Positions 10,501-21,352 of a DNA stretch of 64,000 nucleotides are shown here, piece by piece. Source of the stretch: Heloderma charlesbogerti (Eukaryota > Chordata > Lepidosauria > Squamata > Helodermatidae); NCBI GenBank assembly GCA_026122225.1, contig JANEZZ010002360.1, positions 930,001-994,000 of the forward strand, given 5' to 3'. The number at the start of each line of letters is the position of its first letter. The first letter of the stretch is position 1. The notes beneath the pieces are model-generated. The model was not told the origin of the DNA and did not search any database. It saw only the letters and a program-made list of their open reading frames with translations. A program made the position numbers and the translations under genes.

Positions 10501-13500
10501 AATATGACTCCTTCATAACACCCTCCTGTACTCTACTTTTGTTTCAAAACCTAAACTAACACATGCTAAGGCTGCAATCCTATGCATGTTTAGACAGAAA
10601 GAGTCATATAACTCCCATAGTGCTGGCTGGAAAGATGGTGGGAATTGTAAGACTTTTTTCCGTCTCAATATACATAGGATTACACTCTGAATTAGGCCTG
10701 TGCAGCACGTCAGATTCGGCAGTCCGAAGCATGGCGGCCATTTTTTGCACCATCTGCTGTTTTGTGTTACAGGCCTACGCAATAGGGCTCCCCCTAGTGG
10801 TGATAAATGGAACTTGCTTACAGTGCCCCAAGTGGTCATGGGAGACATCTCCATTCCTTTGCATGGGTCTAAGCCTTGGCATGTCATTGATAAAGGACTC
10901 TGGCATTGCTATAAATATTGAGGCCCTAGTAACCTCAAGACTGGACTACTGCAATGCACTCTATGTGGGGCTGCTCTTAAGGCTGGTCTGGAAGCTGGAG
11001 CTAGTGCAGAACGCAGCAGCCCGGCTGTTGTCGGGAGCTGCCCCCTTTCAGCGTGTAGCTCCTCTGCTGAGGGAACTGCACTGGCTGCCTATTCACTACC
11101 GGGCCAGGTTTAAGGTATTAGTACTAGCGTACAAAGCCCTAAACAACTTGGGACCAGGAGACCTGAGAGAGCGCCTCCTTCTTTACCAACCTGCCTTGTC
11201 ACTGAGGTCATCGGGAGCATGTTCCTGCTGGTTCCACACGGACCTATGGCCCCGTTGGAGTCCACCAGGAACAGAGCCTTCAGTGCGGTGGCCCTCTTCC
11301 TGTGGAATTCCCTGCCTTAAGAGGTCAGGCAGGCGCCAACATAGTGTTCCTTCCGGCACCTCCTGAAGACGTTCTTTTGACAGGCCTTCCTTGCATGACC
11401 AGCCATGGTTTGTTAAATTCCACTATAGGCATTTGTCTTTTTAAAAATGCTGTTTTATTCTTTTACTGTGTTGTTAACTGCTCTGAAATCTTCTGATGTG
11501 GAGTAGTATAAAAATATTGTAAATAAATAAAATAAAGAAAGAATAAAGAGCAACACAAAACATTTCAATAGGATTCAGCTGACACACTCACACTTTGATA
11601 GGCCCCCTTTTTATGCAAAGCAGAAAAGGGGCAGGGGAGATGTGGGGTGGGAACTAGGGGAGAGCAGGGCTAAGGTAAGAGAACTGAGACCAACTCTCCC
11701 GGCATGCATGCTTAGTGCCATGCCAAGGAACGCAGGCCTTTGCCTCACAGTATAGATCAGACCACGTATGGACTGCTCTGGCCACACACTGTTGGCTTGT
11801 GGACAATAATAATGTGCATGCTGTCCTCGCAGACACATGTGTGCACACACGCACACACGACCAAAGAAAAGCAGATACAGGTTGAAAAACCTACCCACAC
11901 AAGCTAAGGGGTGAGGGGAAGGTAAATAACGTCAACACTAACTATCTATCTAAAGTCTGACAGAAGAGAAGGGGGGGTTCTTTAATACAGGAATACAGAT
12001 GAGTTGAAAAATGGGAAGGGAAGGAATCGTGACTGAGAAGGGGGCAGGGTTGGCCAAAAACAGGCAGTTAAAAGAGCATAGAAAGAAATGGGAGCCTAAC
12101 AGCTAGAAGAGAAAGGTATGTCTCTCTGTCTCTGTCTCCGTCTCCGTCTCCGTTTCCGTCTCTGTCTGGAAAGGGAAGACTGAGACATGGAATTGAGAAG
12201 GGCTGGGTAGGTCCTGGGAACTGCTGCACAAGCACAATCCAGAAATAAAGAACTCTCCTCCTTCTACCAACTCCCTCCAGGAACAACTGAGTGTCACCAA
12301 GAACAGCAACTCCAGAACTCCTCCACGCATGTCTCTCCAGCTAACACCTTGTGGATCACAACATGCGCTGTGGTGTCATCACAGTCAGAGTGCCCCACCT
12401 CCCATCCTTGGCAGACAAAGAAGTGAACTTGGGGGCAGGGCAACTCTGAGCATGGCGATGACATCATACCTACATCTCCTTTTACAAGATGTTAGTGGGG
12501 AAGAGCCGGTGGTTGCTGCTCTCAGTCGCAGCACGAGTTCCTCATCAGGTCTTGGTCCTGAATTCACAGAAGATGGACCAGAAAAGCTTCATGCTGTGGG
12601 TGCCACAACGGCTGCCAATCTCTGTGCAGCAACTTCCTGCTTTCTTAGTTGAGCACTTCCGTGCTAAGACAAGAAGCTTTCCTCTTTCTATGAATCTATG
12701 CACAGGTGTAGCAAAGTCAGTAGTACAGATGGACCTCTGTAGTCCCTGTAACAGAAGAGTGGAGGGAAAGATTGACAAGTTGAGTCCAGAACAGAATGTT
12801 GGGTTAGTTGGTGTTAGAGAAAGTCAAATGGAAGGAGGACAGGGTCAAGGAGGGAGAGGCCAGGGAAGGAAGAGGTTGGTTAGGATGGACAGAGATAATG
12901 GGAGGAATTAGGGTCCAGCGGTCGTTCTATTAAGTAGAATAAGAGCCAGGGAGTGAATGAGAAGGGAGACAGAGAAGGTATTGAAACCAGATATATGGTG
13001 TTAGTTTTATAGAACATTATTATAATTATTTATTAGTTATTTGTTTTTCATTTATTTACTTATCTGTTTCATTTAAAATTATTTTTAGCCCACTTTAAGA
13101 GTGACATCCTCTCAAGGAATGTTGACCTGTTAAATAAAGACATTAATGTCCAGTCTTTCAAATACCTGTGTTCTGGTCTCGGAAGAATGGAAGATTGGTA
13201 CAACTCACCCCATGTGCTAAATACGTTAAGAATAGAGTCCGATTGCTGTCTCTAAGGCCAGATCTACACCTTGTGTCACCTCATCATGGTAACACTACAT
13301 CCCTTTTGAGCATTTATACCTCAAAAGACACACAGTGACCTTTGTTGCAGTAAATTAGATAATGTGGAAGAAAAAGCAGGAAATAACACTGCGGCCGATA
13401 GCGGCATACCCAATGTGCAATGCGCCCCAACACTTCTCAGCGCACTTCAGTTCCGTTATAAAGCAGTAGCGGAGATCCAGCCTAAATCAGTAGTTGGTGG

Positions 13501-16500
13501 CAGCTGGTGTTTTAGGGGTGTCCTGGGAAAAGTCTGGAGCCAGTGATCTGTAGGGACCAGGGCCCTATAGGGGACCTCTCACTTACATCGCCTGATCATG
13601 TCTGGTACAAGATGAAGCTGAGGAATACGTGACCTATGATGGGGCATTAACATGACTCAGTGAAGGTGGCATTGGGGGGCCTGTCAGCTGGATGGTGGGG
13701 TAATTATCCATCTTGCTGTGGTCAGGACTGGAAGGATGTCTTGCATCTATTTGAACTTCAGTGAATTTTTATTCACTTTCAGAAGTTGCTTTGACAAAAC
13801 TGTAACCTGTGCTGCTGATCAATTTTTAATCAATAACCTTAAGAAATAACTTGCCAGATTTGATTATTTACACAAAATAAAACCCTCCCAACTGGCTAAC
13901 ATACAAAGTTCAGCACGTCATAAGTAAGAAATGTAAGTTAAGGGAAGATGGACTTCTTTGTTTTTTGCCAGTCTAGACATTATTTTCCTGATTCTCTTTC
14001 ACAGAGGCATTTCCAGCTGGTGTGGCTTACAAGGGATGTGTCAAGCTCACAGAATGTTATCCAGGTTCTTATTCCTGGACATCAGTAGGAGATAAATACA
14101 CCCTGGTAGAACTCCACTGCTGCCAGACTGATGAGTGTAATGTACAAGATTTCCATTGTAAGTAACTGCATCTTTTTAGACTTTATCTAAATTTAGATAA
14201 AAGCCAGTTGCAAAAATTCCAGCAGAAGCAAGAGAAGCCAGGATGAGGCTATGCTGAGAGGCACTTGCGTGATTCTCCATGGCTGAGTTTGGCAGGGGCA
14301 GGGAGCAGGATTGTCTGAACGAGACTCTGTGTGGGTCAGTGAATTTCTGCCATTCATTTCTATGGACAATTGTAAAGAACTGCATTGGGGGACACTGTTG
14401 CAGTGAGTGCAGAACCTGCCTTTACTCCATGCACTGGGTATCTCACCAACAGGAATATCATATGGTGGCTAAGGGTATCTCACCCCTTCTGGTCAGTGCA
14501 ATATGGGAGCTCAAAGACACCCTTCACACAGAGAGATCCCATGAGAATGGTGGCTATTCTGCCTTTCGGAAATAGACAATTGGAATCCTGAGTTTAAGAT
14601 TATTCTGTTTTTCCATTATTCCAAATCTTCATGTTAAAGTGAAAAACATTAAATGGAGGTGCTGGAGAACTGCTGTCAGTCAGACTAGAGAATAGTGGGC
14701 CAGTTGAATCAGTTGTCTTGGTCATTATAAGGCAGGTTAACCTAGGGCTGGAGGGATGGACTCCCGTCTGCCTCGCGTGCCACTTGTTGGATCCCAGCTG
14801 GCCGTCCGGCCCTACTTGCCCTGCATGGCAGTCTGCAGGTGCCTGGGGAGTGGCACACCACCCCCAATCCCTCAGCGAGCCACCATTTTGCATAAAATGG
14901 CGGCTTATTCTTTTATGTAAAGGGCCTTTTCTACAAATGGTGGCCATCAGGCAGCCATTTACTCAAGATTACAGGCGCACATAGTCCACTTACGCCTGCA
15001 ATCTTGTATAAATGACTGCTTTACAGAGGCTATTAGCATAAAAGGCCCTTTCCATAAAAGAATGAGCTGCTATTTTTATACATAGTGCTGGCTTGGTGGA
15101 CCTGCAGGGCCTGCCATGCTTGCCCGGCTCAGTGTACCCTGACTCAGGTAAACATGGCGGGCCATGGACTAGAGTCTGGGAGGTGGAGTGGGGGGGCGGG
15201 AGTCTGCCAACTCCACCCCCCTCTCAGACTCCCGCGACATCCCTAGGTTCATATTATAGGGTCAGTGTAGTGGCCCTGTGTGGCACCAAGTGTACTTTTC
15301 CACGTGCCTTTCGGACATGCAGCCTTGACATTTGAAGGGAATTTGTAGAACATTGAATACTGAGCATCCCAAAGCTTGGCACCTTAAGTGTTGGGGGGAT
15401 TTGGAGATTAAAGGCTCATTTGCTTGCCCCAGGAGGAATTTATTGAAAATGATTAAAGGGTTCAGACACAAGGCATTGAGCATTCTGTGGGGTTACGTTT
15501 TATTCATATAACTCATGGTTTACGTTTTATTCATATAACTCATGGTTCTCCTTACTGACACGTGAAAAGCAATGGTTTAGCATAATTGACTAGCAGGTTG
15601 TGCGGGGGGCGGATAGAAATTCTGGCAGTAGGGAGAAAGAGGAGGGAGATGGATATGGGGAATAGTGTCAGGGGAAGGAGACTGGAAGCTTTTCTACACA
15701 AGGCATTTCTTGTATAGGATCATAGAATCATAGGGTTGGAAGGGGCCTACAAGGCCATCGAGTTCAACCCCTGCTCAGTGCAAGGAGCTTGATTCCCAGG
15801 CATCTCCCATCCAAGTACTAACCAGGGCTGACCCTGCTTAGCTTCCGAGATCAGACGAGATCGGGCAAATCCAGCCCTTTGCTCGACCTCATAGAATTGT
15901 AGGGTTGGGAGGGGCCTACAAGACCATCGGGTCCAACCTCCTGCTCATTGCAGGAAGCCTGATTCCCAGGCGTCTCCCATCCAAGCACTAACCTTGGCTG
16001 ACCCTGCTTAGCTTCCGAGATCAGACAAGATTGGGCGCATCCAGCCAGATGCCATGTGTCCTTTGCAGCGAAGAGACAAATCTGGGACTTCAATCCACCA
16101 TTCTGCCACTGACAGCCACCCAGTTCCGAGATAGTGGCGAAGCTGGAAATAACCAGAGCATAGGATATCATATCACTGTTGCCACCGGGGGTCTGCCATG
16201 CTCCATCATTGCAGGATTTTAAGAAGGCTTTGAAAACACAGTATTTCAGCCTGTTCCTGATATGATCACTTCTTTTGCTGTTTTCGTTGCTGTTTTTATT
16301 GCTGATCTTGTGGTTGGTTTTCCTTGCTGCTTTTATGATGTTCTTACTATTTTATTGTGGTTTTATCTCTCTTAATATTATATCTGTTTTATTGTGGCAT
16401 GCTGCCTTGGGAAGGCTTCTGCCTTGAAGGGAGGCCAAGAATTATTATTTTTTAAATAAAAATACCATATGCATATTGCCTAAATAACTCTAATTTCCTG

Positions 16501-19500
16501 GCAGTTGGGAGCTTGAGTGAACATGGGAAGCCCTTAACGCAAAATATTGAACCAAAAGATGTTGTGCATTCAATCTTCATATGTGTCCATGCATGCTCAT
16601 ATGATAATTTACCAGTGTGAAAATGACCCACTGAGCCAGGGAGGAACAGGCTACAGCTGCAGGACCAGGTGCACCCTCGGGCAGTCTGGCCATGCTGCAG
16701 GCGTGTGCCGAGAAAGCCATGAGCAATTATTCCTTTGAAGCCAAGGACAGAGCAGCAGCTTTCCTGAAGTGTGATGCCCCGGCACCCGACAGGAGAGCAA
16801 GCACCTGGCCAAGCTCGAGGGCCCTTGAGTGGAAAGCAACATGGCACCAGCAGCTTCTGTTGCTCAAGTGAAGGTGTAAATACCATCGGGGCACCAGGTA
16901 TCTCCCAGCCTGGCCTGCAGAAGGCTAAAATGGAAACAGGTTTCAGTTGTGGCAAAAAGCCCTGGAGGAGCAGGGAATGCCAGCTTTCTTGAGCAGGCAG
17001 ATCCTGAGATGCAGAACGGGCCTTTCTCTACATTTGAGGGAATAGCCCTTCATGGTAGGCCAGCTGCTGTGGAACTGGGAGTTGGAGAAGTCATGTTCAA
17101 GACACTCACCTGGACCTGTCAGTGATTCTTGGGAGACAATGCATTAATGAGGTGAAGATAATTATACTTCGTCCTGGCCTTGACAGAATTATGGGTTCTT
17201 CTCTTCCACAGAGTAGGTAGAAACCACCCAAAAGAGCTACTATTGGATGAGCACACACTGCAAATAAAATAAAATAATTGCTGATCCCACATCCTCACCA
17301 AACTACGACCCCCAGGATGCTTAGTGGGGAGTCAGGACACTTAGGGTGCAAGTTCAGACCGAGCAAAGTCCTACAACTCCCTGTGGGAATGCCTTAAAGT
17401 ATTATAGTGTGAATGTAACTGTGCAGTGTAGATAAAATCAACATCTGCTGCTTCAGGTCCCTTTAAAAAGAGTGAGAGGCCAGGTGCTAAAAGCAACAGG
17501 AAGCCCTTGGGGCTAGAAAGGGTCCAAATCCTGCCCTGTCTGGCCTCATCCTGGATGGTAGGACCTTCCAGATCAACCTGCCCAGTCTTGACCACATTGT
17601 GTCCCACAAGCCGAAGATGGGTGGATGGCAAGAGGATTTTTATCGAGGAAGAACTCCAGGGGACCCATAGCGGGGAAAACACCACCACCATCCTGGACAC
17701 CACAGAGCATGCTTGACACAACCCTCTTTAGGACTAGGCAGTCTGGAGCAGAAGGTACTAGACATGAAAGAAGAACAGGAAGGTCCTTTGTGCTGAGTCT
17801 ACTGTTTGTTTGTTTGCAGTGCCAAATCGCACCAGCCTTGAACCCAACGGGATGCAATGCCCAGGCCGCTACTCGCTGAGTTCGGATAATTGCGACAGCC
17901 AGGCGACCACCGTCCAGTGCCGTGGCACTGAGAATCAATGTGTCACAGCTAATTTTACCTACAGTTTATGTGAGTAGAGTTACCAATCTGCATGAGAGCA
18001 TGGGGAAGCCTGCTTTGTTTCTCTCATTCTTTCTGACTTCTTGTAGGCAGAGAAGTAATGGACAAGGCTGCTGTTTACTTGCCTCTGTGTTTTTATTGTC
18101 TCTAATTTCTATATCTATATCCATCTGACTATATATATATTGTTCATTTTATCCTAAGCTAAGTAACACAATAGCTTTGCTTAGAATTGCAGTTCATGGT
18201 GCCAGTCTTCTCCTCTGCATCTGATGGCAGGAAGCTGAAGACTCTCCGTTCTGTGTTTGGAACAGAACTGCTGGTTTTCCTCCCTCCCTGTTTGTCCACA
18301 TTCATACATCAAGCCTTTGTCCCACAGGTCATTGGGCCTTTTATTAATTCTTTGGCAGGAAAACAACTGACCTGTCACACCTGACTGAACTCTCAGATCT
18401 CTTGCTGCTTTTTTTTTTTAATATTTAAATGATAGGCTTTTGATGAGCGCAGACAGTCTTGCTGTGTCGAAATCTGGAGGGAAGTGGCGTCATGAATGAC
18501 CCCAGGGCCTGTCAGTCTGCACAACTGTCCTGTTTACTGTGATGCTGGGACATCGAAGCAGGGTCAATCTCACAAGCAAGGTCAATAGGCAGTCACATGT
18601 CCAACACAGGGAGATCCAGAGAAGAGAGGAGCTAGCAAGATAGACATCAGGGAGCTGGCACTCAGATGTTGTTCCAGTACCTACCGTCTGCAACAAAAGG
18701 CTTTTAAGCCTGACCCTTCAGAGTCCCGCCCAGAGCACAGCTGCAGGCCATAAGTGCCATGTAAGGAAAGATCTGCTCATTCTCAGGGCCTTGCTATGAG
18801 TTGTTGTTCAGTCGTTCAGTCATGTCCGACTCTTCGTGACCCCATGGACCATAGCACGCCAGGCCTTCCTGTCCTGCGCTCTCTCCTGGAGTGTGCTCAA
18901 GTCCATATTCATTGCATCGGTGATGCTATCTAGCCATCTCATCCTCTGCTGTCCCCTTCTCCTTTTGCCTTCAATCTTTCCCAGCATCAGGGTCTTTTCC
19001 AGTGACTTTACTCTTCGCATTAGGTGGCCAAGCCAACATATTTGAGCTTCAGCTTCAGTATCTGTCCTTCCAATGAGCACTCAGGGTTGATTTCCTTTAG
19101 GATTGACTGATTTGACCTCCTTGCAGTCCGGGGGACTTGTAAGAGTCTTCTCCAGCACCACAGTTCGAAAGCATCGATTCTTCGGCGCTCAGCCTTCCTT
19201 ATAGTCCAGCTCTCGCAGCCATACGCTGCTACTGGGAAAACCATAGCTTTGATTAGACAAAGCTTTGTCGGCAAGGTGATGTCTCTGCTTCTGACTATGC
19301 TGTCTAGGTTTGCCATAGCTTTCCTCCCAAGGAGCAAGCGTCTTTTAATTTCATGGCTACAGTCACTGTCTGTGGTGATCTTGGAGCCCAAGAAAATAAC
19401 ATCTGTCACTGCTTCCATTTCTTCCCCTTCTATATGCCAGGAAGTGATGGGGCCAGATGCCATGATCTTTGTTTTTTTAATGTTGAGTTTCAAACCAGCC

Positions 19501-20480
19501 ATTTTCACCCTCAATAAGAGGCTCTTGAGATCCTCTTCATTTTCTGCCATTAGGGTGGTATCGTCTGCATAGCTGAGGTTGTTGATAATTCTCCTGGCAA
19601 TCTTAATTCTGACCTGTGATTTATCCAACCCGGCGTTTCTCATGATGTACTCTGCATATAAGTTAAATAAGCAGGGCGACAATATACAGCCTTGTCGTAC
19701 TCCTTTCCCAATTTTGAACCAATCGGTTGTTCCATGTCTGGTTCTTACTGTTGCTTCTTGACCCTTGCTATGAGTACACCTTTACTGGGAACCCTTATTT
19801 CTCATTACTGCATCTGGCAGCTGGCTCAGCCTCGGCCTTTAGACAACTTCACTTCCTGGGGCTAGGTGGCCATTTGGCCTCTGTGTCTGAGAGTGGGGCA
19901 ACTATGTTGTGAGAGGCAATGGCTATGGCCCAAGGGCCCAGAATAGCTCTGATCAGCCTCCATGTTCCCAGTCACAGGCAGCTCTTCTGTGATATTTGGG
20001 CTAGGTGGCTGCTTGTCATTTGCCTTTAAGTCCCAGAGGGGCAAACTGTGTTGTGAGGCTTAGAGTCACTGGCTGTCTCCCCTGGGGTCCCAGGGTCCCC
20101 CGATCTGCCTCACGGTCTCCAGTCACAGGCAGCTGTTCTGTGATATTTTGCTCATTTGGCTCCAGCTCACCCTCCAAGGAGGTGTCCTCCAGAGGGAGCA
20201 TGACATTGGTGTAAAGACCTGTCCTGGGAAATGGCCCCAGTATTTCTTTTGGGAGAGGTGGCTCTACAAGATAAAGCTCTCATGTGCAAATTCTCCTTTT
20301 TCTTTTCCAGTTGGATTACCCACACAGAGTACATTTTTCCAAGGCTGTGCAAACCCGGATCTATGTTCCTACCTGACTGGAAAGTCAGAACCAGGCAATG
20401 GCTTGGTAAAACTCAACTTCTTCCAACTGGAATGCCAGTGTGCCAATAGAACATCCACACAGCCTGAAGCTCTCCTGTAG
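7478..20480 (+). CDS. PLI-gamma-like secreted two-domain Ly6/uPAR protein, copy A (five exons)
   Basis: Joining 7478-7526, 10061-10186, 14005-14157, 17820-17969 and 20311-20480 gives 215 codons ending in TAG. All introns are GT-AG and phase 1, the classical Ly6/uPAR layout. Residues 1-16 are a hydrophobic signal peptide (MKTLVSTCLLLVFLSP). Domain 1 is about residues 20-109 and closes with the family hallmark CCxxDxCN (97-104); domain 2 is about 121-205. No GPI or membrane segment follows, so the protein should be secreted. The best family match is the serum phospholipase A2 inhibitor gamma group of reptiles, which bind and block PLA2 enzymes; the target of this copy is inferred. There are four N-glycosylation sequons (N55, N112, N154, N205). 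Oddities: an extra Cys28 giving 11 cysteines in domain 1; domain 2 lacks the second Cys of the usual CxxC (position 126) but has an additional Cys203. Confidence 0.9.
7669..7818 (+). mobile_element. squamate SINE (Sauria-type tail) in intron 1 of copy A
   Basis: It is an insertion relative to copy B (32595-32605 reads straight from CTTATA to CCCAAGG). The 3' part, GAGTCGGACACAACTGG...CACCTTTACC, is the tail shared by Sauria-type SINEs and their RTE/BovB partner. Confidence 0.7.
9064..9845. mobile_element. PAT palindrome element in intron 1 of copy A
   Basis: 782 bp, TAGGGATGTCGAAG...GTCCATCCCTA. The internal order is terminal hairpin, GC-rich block, palindromes (about 9308-9343, 9410-9450, 9536-9575), GC-rich right arm. 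The right-arm motif is a donor match ACCAGGTAAGG. The flanking 8-mers do not match (ATTAGAAG / AAATTTGT). Copy B (45940-45970) has the same intron sequence without the element, an approximate empty site. The closest relative by end sequence is 57368-58084, in opposite orientation. Confidence 0.85.
10061..10186 (+). CDS. copy A exon 2, first half of LU domain 1
   Basis: Acceptor CTGTCTGCAG|TGGC, donor AATAC|GTGAGT. It encodes residues 17-58 with Cys22, 25, 28, 32, 42 and 49 and the sequon NTT. Confidence 0.9.
10283..10395 (+). repeat. 37-bp tandem repeat in intron 2 of copy A
   Basis: Units beginning CTTACCAGATGTGAGAGAAA repeat two full times and then partially. The homologous stretch of copy B (46410-46450) has only one unit's worth, so the expansion is specific to A. 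Confidence 0.85.
10571..10690. mobile_element. short inverted-repeat element (GCAATCCTATGC type)
   Basis: Inverted ends CTGCAATCCTATGCATG ... CATAGGATTACA enclose about 120 bp. Related pieces occur at 8526-8590, 26038-26100, 46614-46672 and 47511-47596. No coding capacity; probably a MITE. Confidence 0.6.
10895..11535 (+). mobile_element. L2/CR1-group LINE fragment, RT C-terminus and 3' tail
   Basis: The frame contains ALVTSRLDYCNALYVGL, QNAAARLL and RELHWLPIHYRARFKVL, conserved blocks of the C-terminal RT region in L2/CR1-group LINEs. It ends in an AATAAA-rich tail (11520-11535). It is the same family as 49493-50155. Frame-broken and 5'-truncated. Confidence 0.8.
12122..12170. repeat. pyrimidine-rich microsatellite (TCTCYG)n
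   Basis: Repeats of TCTGTCTC/CGTCTC. The rest of intron 2 (11536-14004) matches intron 2 of copy B from about 12400 on (47690-49313) and holds no other gene. Confidence 0.8.
14005..14157 (+). CDS. copy A exon 3, second half of LU domain 1
   Basis: Acceptor CTCTTTCACAG|AGGC, donor CCATT|GTAAGT. It encodes residues 59-109, ending CCQTDECNVQDFH, the three-finger closing motif. Confidence 0.9.
14743..15245. mobile_element. diverged foldback element with TAGGG...CATCCCTA ends
   Basis: Ends TAGGGCTGGAGGGATGGACTCC and GGAGTC...ACATCCCTA-like. Internal inverted repeats pair GATTACAGGCG with CGCCTGCAATC, and AAAGGGCCTTTTCTAC with CATAAAAGGCCCTTTCC. Flanks GGTTAACC / GGTTCATA match only in part. It looks like an older cousin of PAT without the TACGTAAAT core. 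Confidence 0.55.
15716..16045 (-). mobile_element. two tandem SINEs with 5S rRNA-derived head and CR1 tail
   Basis: On the minus strand each unit (15870-15716 and 16045-15888) has a piece matching the 5S rRNA internal promoter region: GATCTCGGAAGCTAAGCAGG, then TACTTGGATGGGAGA and CCTGGGAATC. It continues straight into the CR1 3' end (GGCCTTGTAGGCCCCTTCCA..., TATGATTCTATGA). 5S-headed SINEs are known in squamates with a BovB tail; here the tail is CR1-like. The 5S parts are truncated, so these are not 5S genes. Confidence 0.75.
16200..16462 (+). mobile_element. L2-like LINE 3' tail
   Basis: GGATTTTAAGAAGGCTTTGA followed by TG/TA-rich sequence, GCCTTGGGAAGGCTTCTGCC and a final TAAATAAAAAT. 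It resembles the 3' ends of the L2-group copies at 11450-11535 and 50020-50155. The remaining intron 3 (16463-17819) has no recognised element; parts align with 50880-51540 in copy B. Confidence 0.5.
17820..17969 (+). CDS. copy A exon 4, first half of LU domain 2
   Basis: Acceptor TGTTTGCAG|TGCC, donor TTTAT|GTGAGT. It encodes residues 110-159 with Cys123, 134, 143 and 150 and sequons N112 and N154. Position 126, Cys in copy B, is Tyr-flanked Arg/Gly sequence here. Confidence 0.9.
18802..19762 (-). mobile_element. BovB (RTE) LINE, 5'-truncated
   Basis: The minus-strand frame at 19682-19020 gives the RT core SYADDTTLMAENEEDLKSLL, then WCWRRLLQVPRTARRSNQSI; 19080-18820 gives MRWLDSITDAMNMDLSTL and ends VHGVTKSRT, the BovB C-terminus. 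Target duplication of about 13 bp CCTTGCTATGAGT at 18789-18801 and 19763-19775. It is shorter than and frame-shifted relative to a full element. Confidence 0.93.
20311..20480 (+). CDS. copy A exon 5, end of LU domain 2 and stop
   Basis: Acceptor TCTTTTCCAG|TTGG. It encodes residues 160-215 with Cys172, 178, 201 and 203 and sequon N205, then TAG at 20478-20480. The 3' UTR follows to about 20745. Confidence 0.9.
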
Positions 20481-20719
20481 GTCGAAGAGAACAAAGCCTC
20501 CTCCCTGTGTATTCTATCATTTGCAAAAATGGGGGAGTAAGTTGCGGCCCTAGAGGTGAGAGCAATAAGGTCTGGTACTAAGGATCCTTTGGTTTTCTTC
20601 TCAGACTCACCTGGAGGCTGAGTTTTAGAGGGCCAGATCAAAGAGGGATAAGATGTGTTTTAATTGGGCCGGTTGCTCATGGTGTATGGGTAAATGTATA
20701 CTGAGATAAAATCATTCAA

Positions 20720-20725
20720 AATAAA
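20720..20725 (+). terminator. polyadenylation signal of copy A
   Basis: AATAAA in TTCAAAATAAATT, 240 bases after the stop, conserved at 54169-54174 in copy B (TTCAAAATAAATT). Confidence 0.7.
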
Positions 20726-20934
20726 TTGATATGGCAAATCAAATCTCTGTTTTGTATATCTTGTTTCATGAATGTTGTTGAGGGAGAGAGTGGTGTTTAA
20801 AGAGGTCATCTTAGGGCATGACTTTGTCCAGAAAGAGTGGTTCATTGACCCAATGTGCTTGAGTCTCTTGACTCTTCGTCGCGGAGCAACTGATTTAATT
20901 CTTTCCAATGGGAACTGAGTCCATCGACCATCTC

Positions 20935-21352
20935 TGGATGTCCGTATCTTGGAGCATGAATCATGGGGTCATCCCATGAAGCTAAATGGTGGGAGATTCA
21001 GGACAGATCAAAGGAAGTACTTCTTCACACAGTACATAGTTAAACTATGGAATTCACTACCTCAAGATGTAGTGATGGCCACCAATTTCGGTGGCTTTTA
21101 AAGACGGTTAGATAAATCCCTGGAGGAGAAGGCTATCAATGCTACTAGTCCCGATGGTCATGTGCTGCCTCCAGTACCAGAGGCAGTGAGCCTATCTGCA
21201 CCAGTTGCTGGGGAACATGGGTGGGAGGGTGCTGTTGCACTCATGTCCTCTTTGTGGGTTCCTGGTCCACAGCTGGTTGGCCTCTGTGTGAACGGAGTGC
21301 TGGACTGGATGCACCCTTGGTCTGATCCAGCAGGGCTCTTCTTACGTTCTTA
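20935..21352 (+). mobile_element. CR1-group LINE 3' end
   Basis: GGAATTCACTACCTCAAGAT...GGTGGCTTTTAAAG...CTGGACTGGATGCACCCTTG GTCTGATCCAGCAGGGCTCT is the 3' part of a CR1-group LINE. It interrupts the downstream flank shared with copy B: 20930 joins 21353 when compared with 54405. Confidence 0.65.

Noticed and set aside
10690..10880. Possible separate hAT element starting TAGGCCTGTGCAG
   Set aside because: No matching right end or target duplication could be found.
15790..16045. 5S rRNA genes
   Set aside because: Only the internal part of 5S is present, in two truncated copies fused to a CR1 tail, so they are SINEs or relics.
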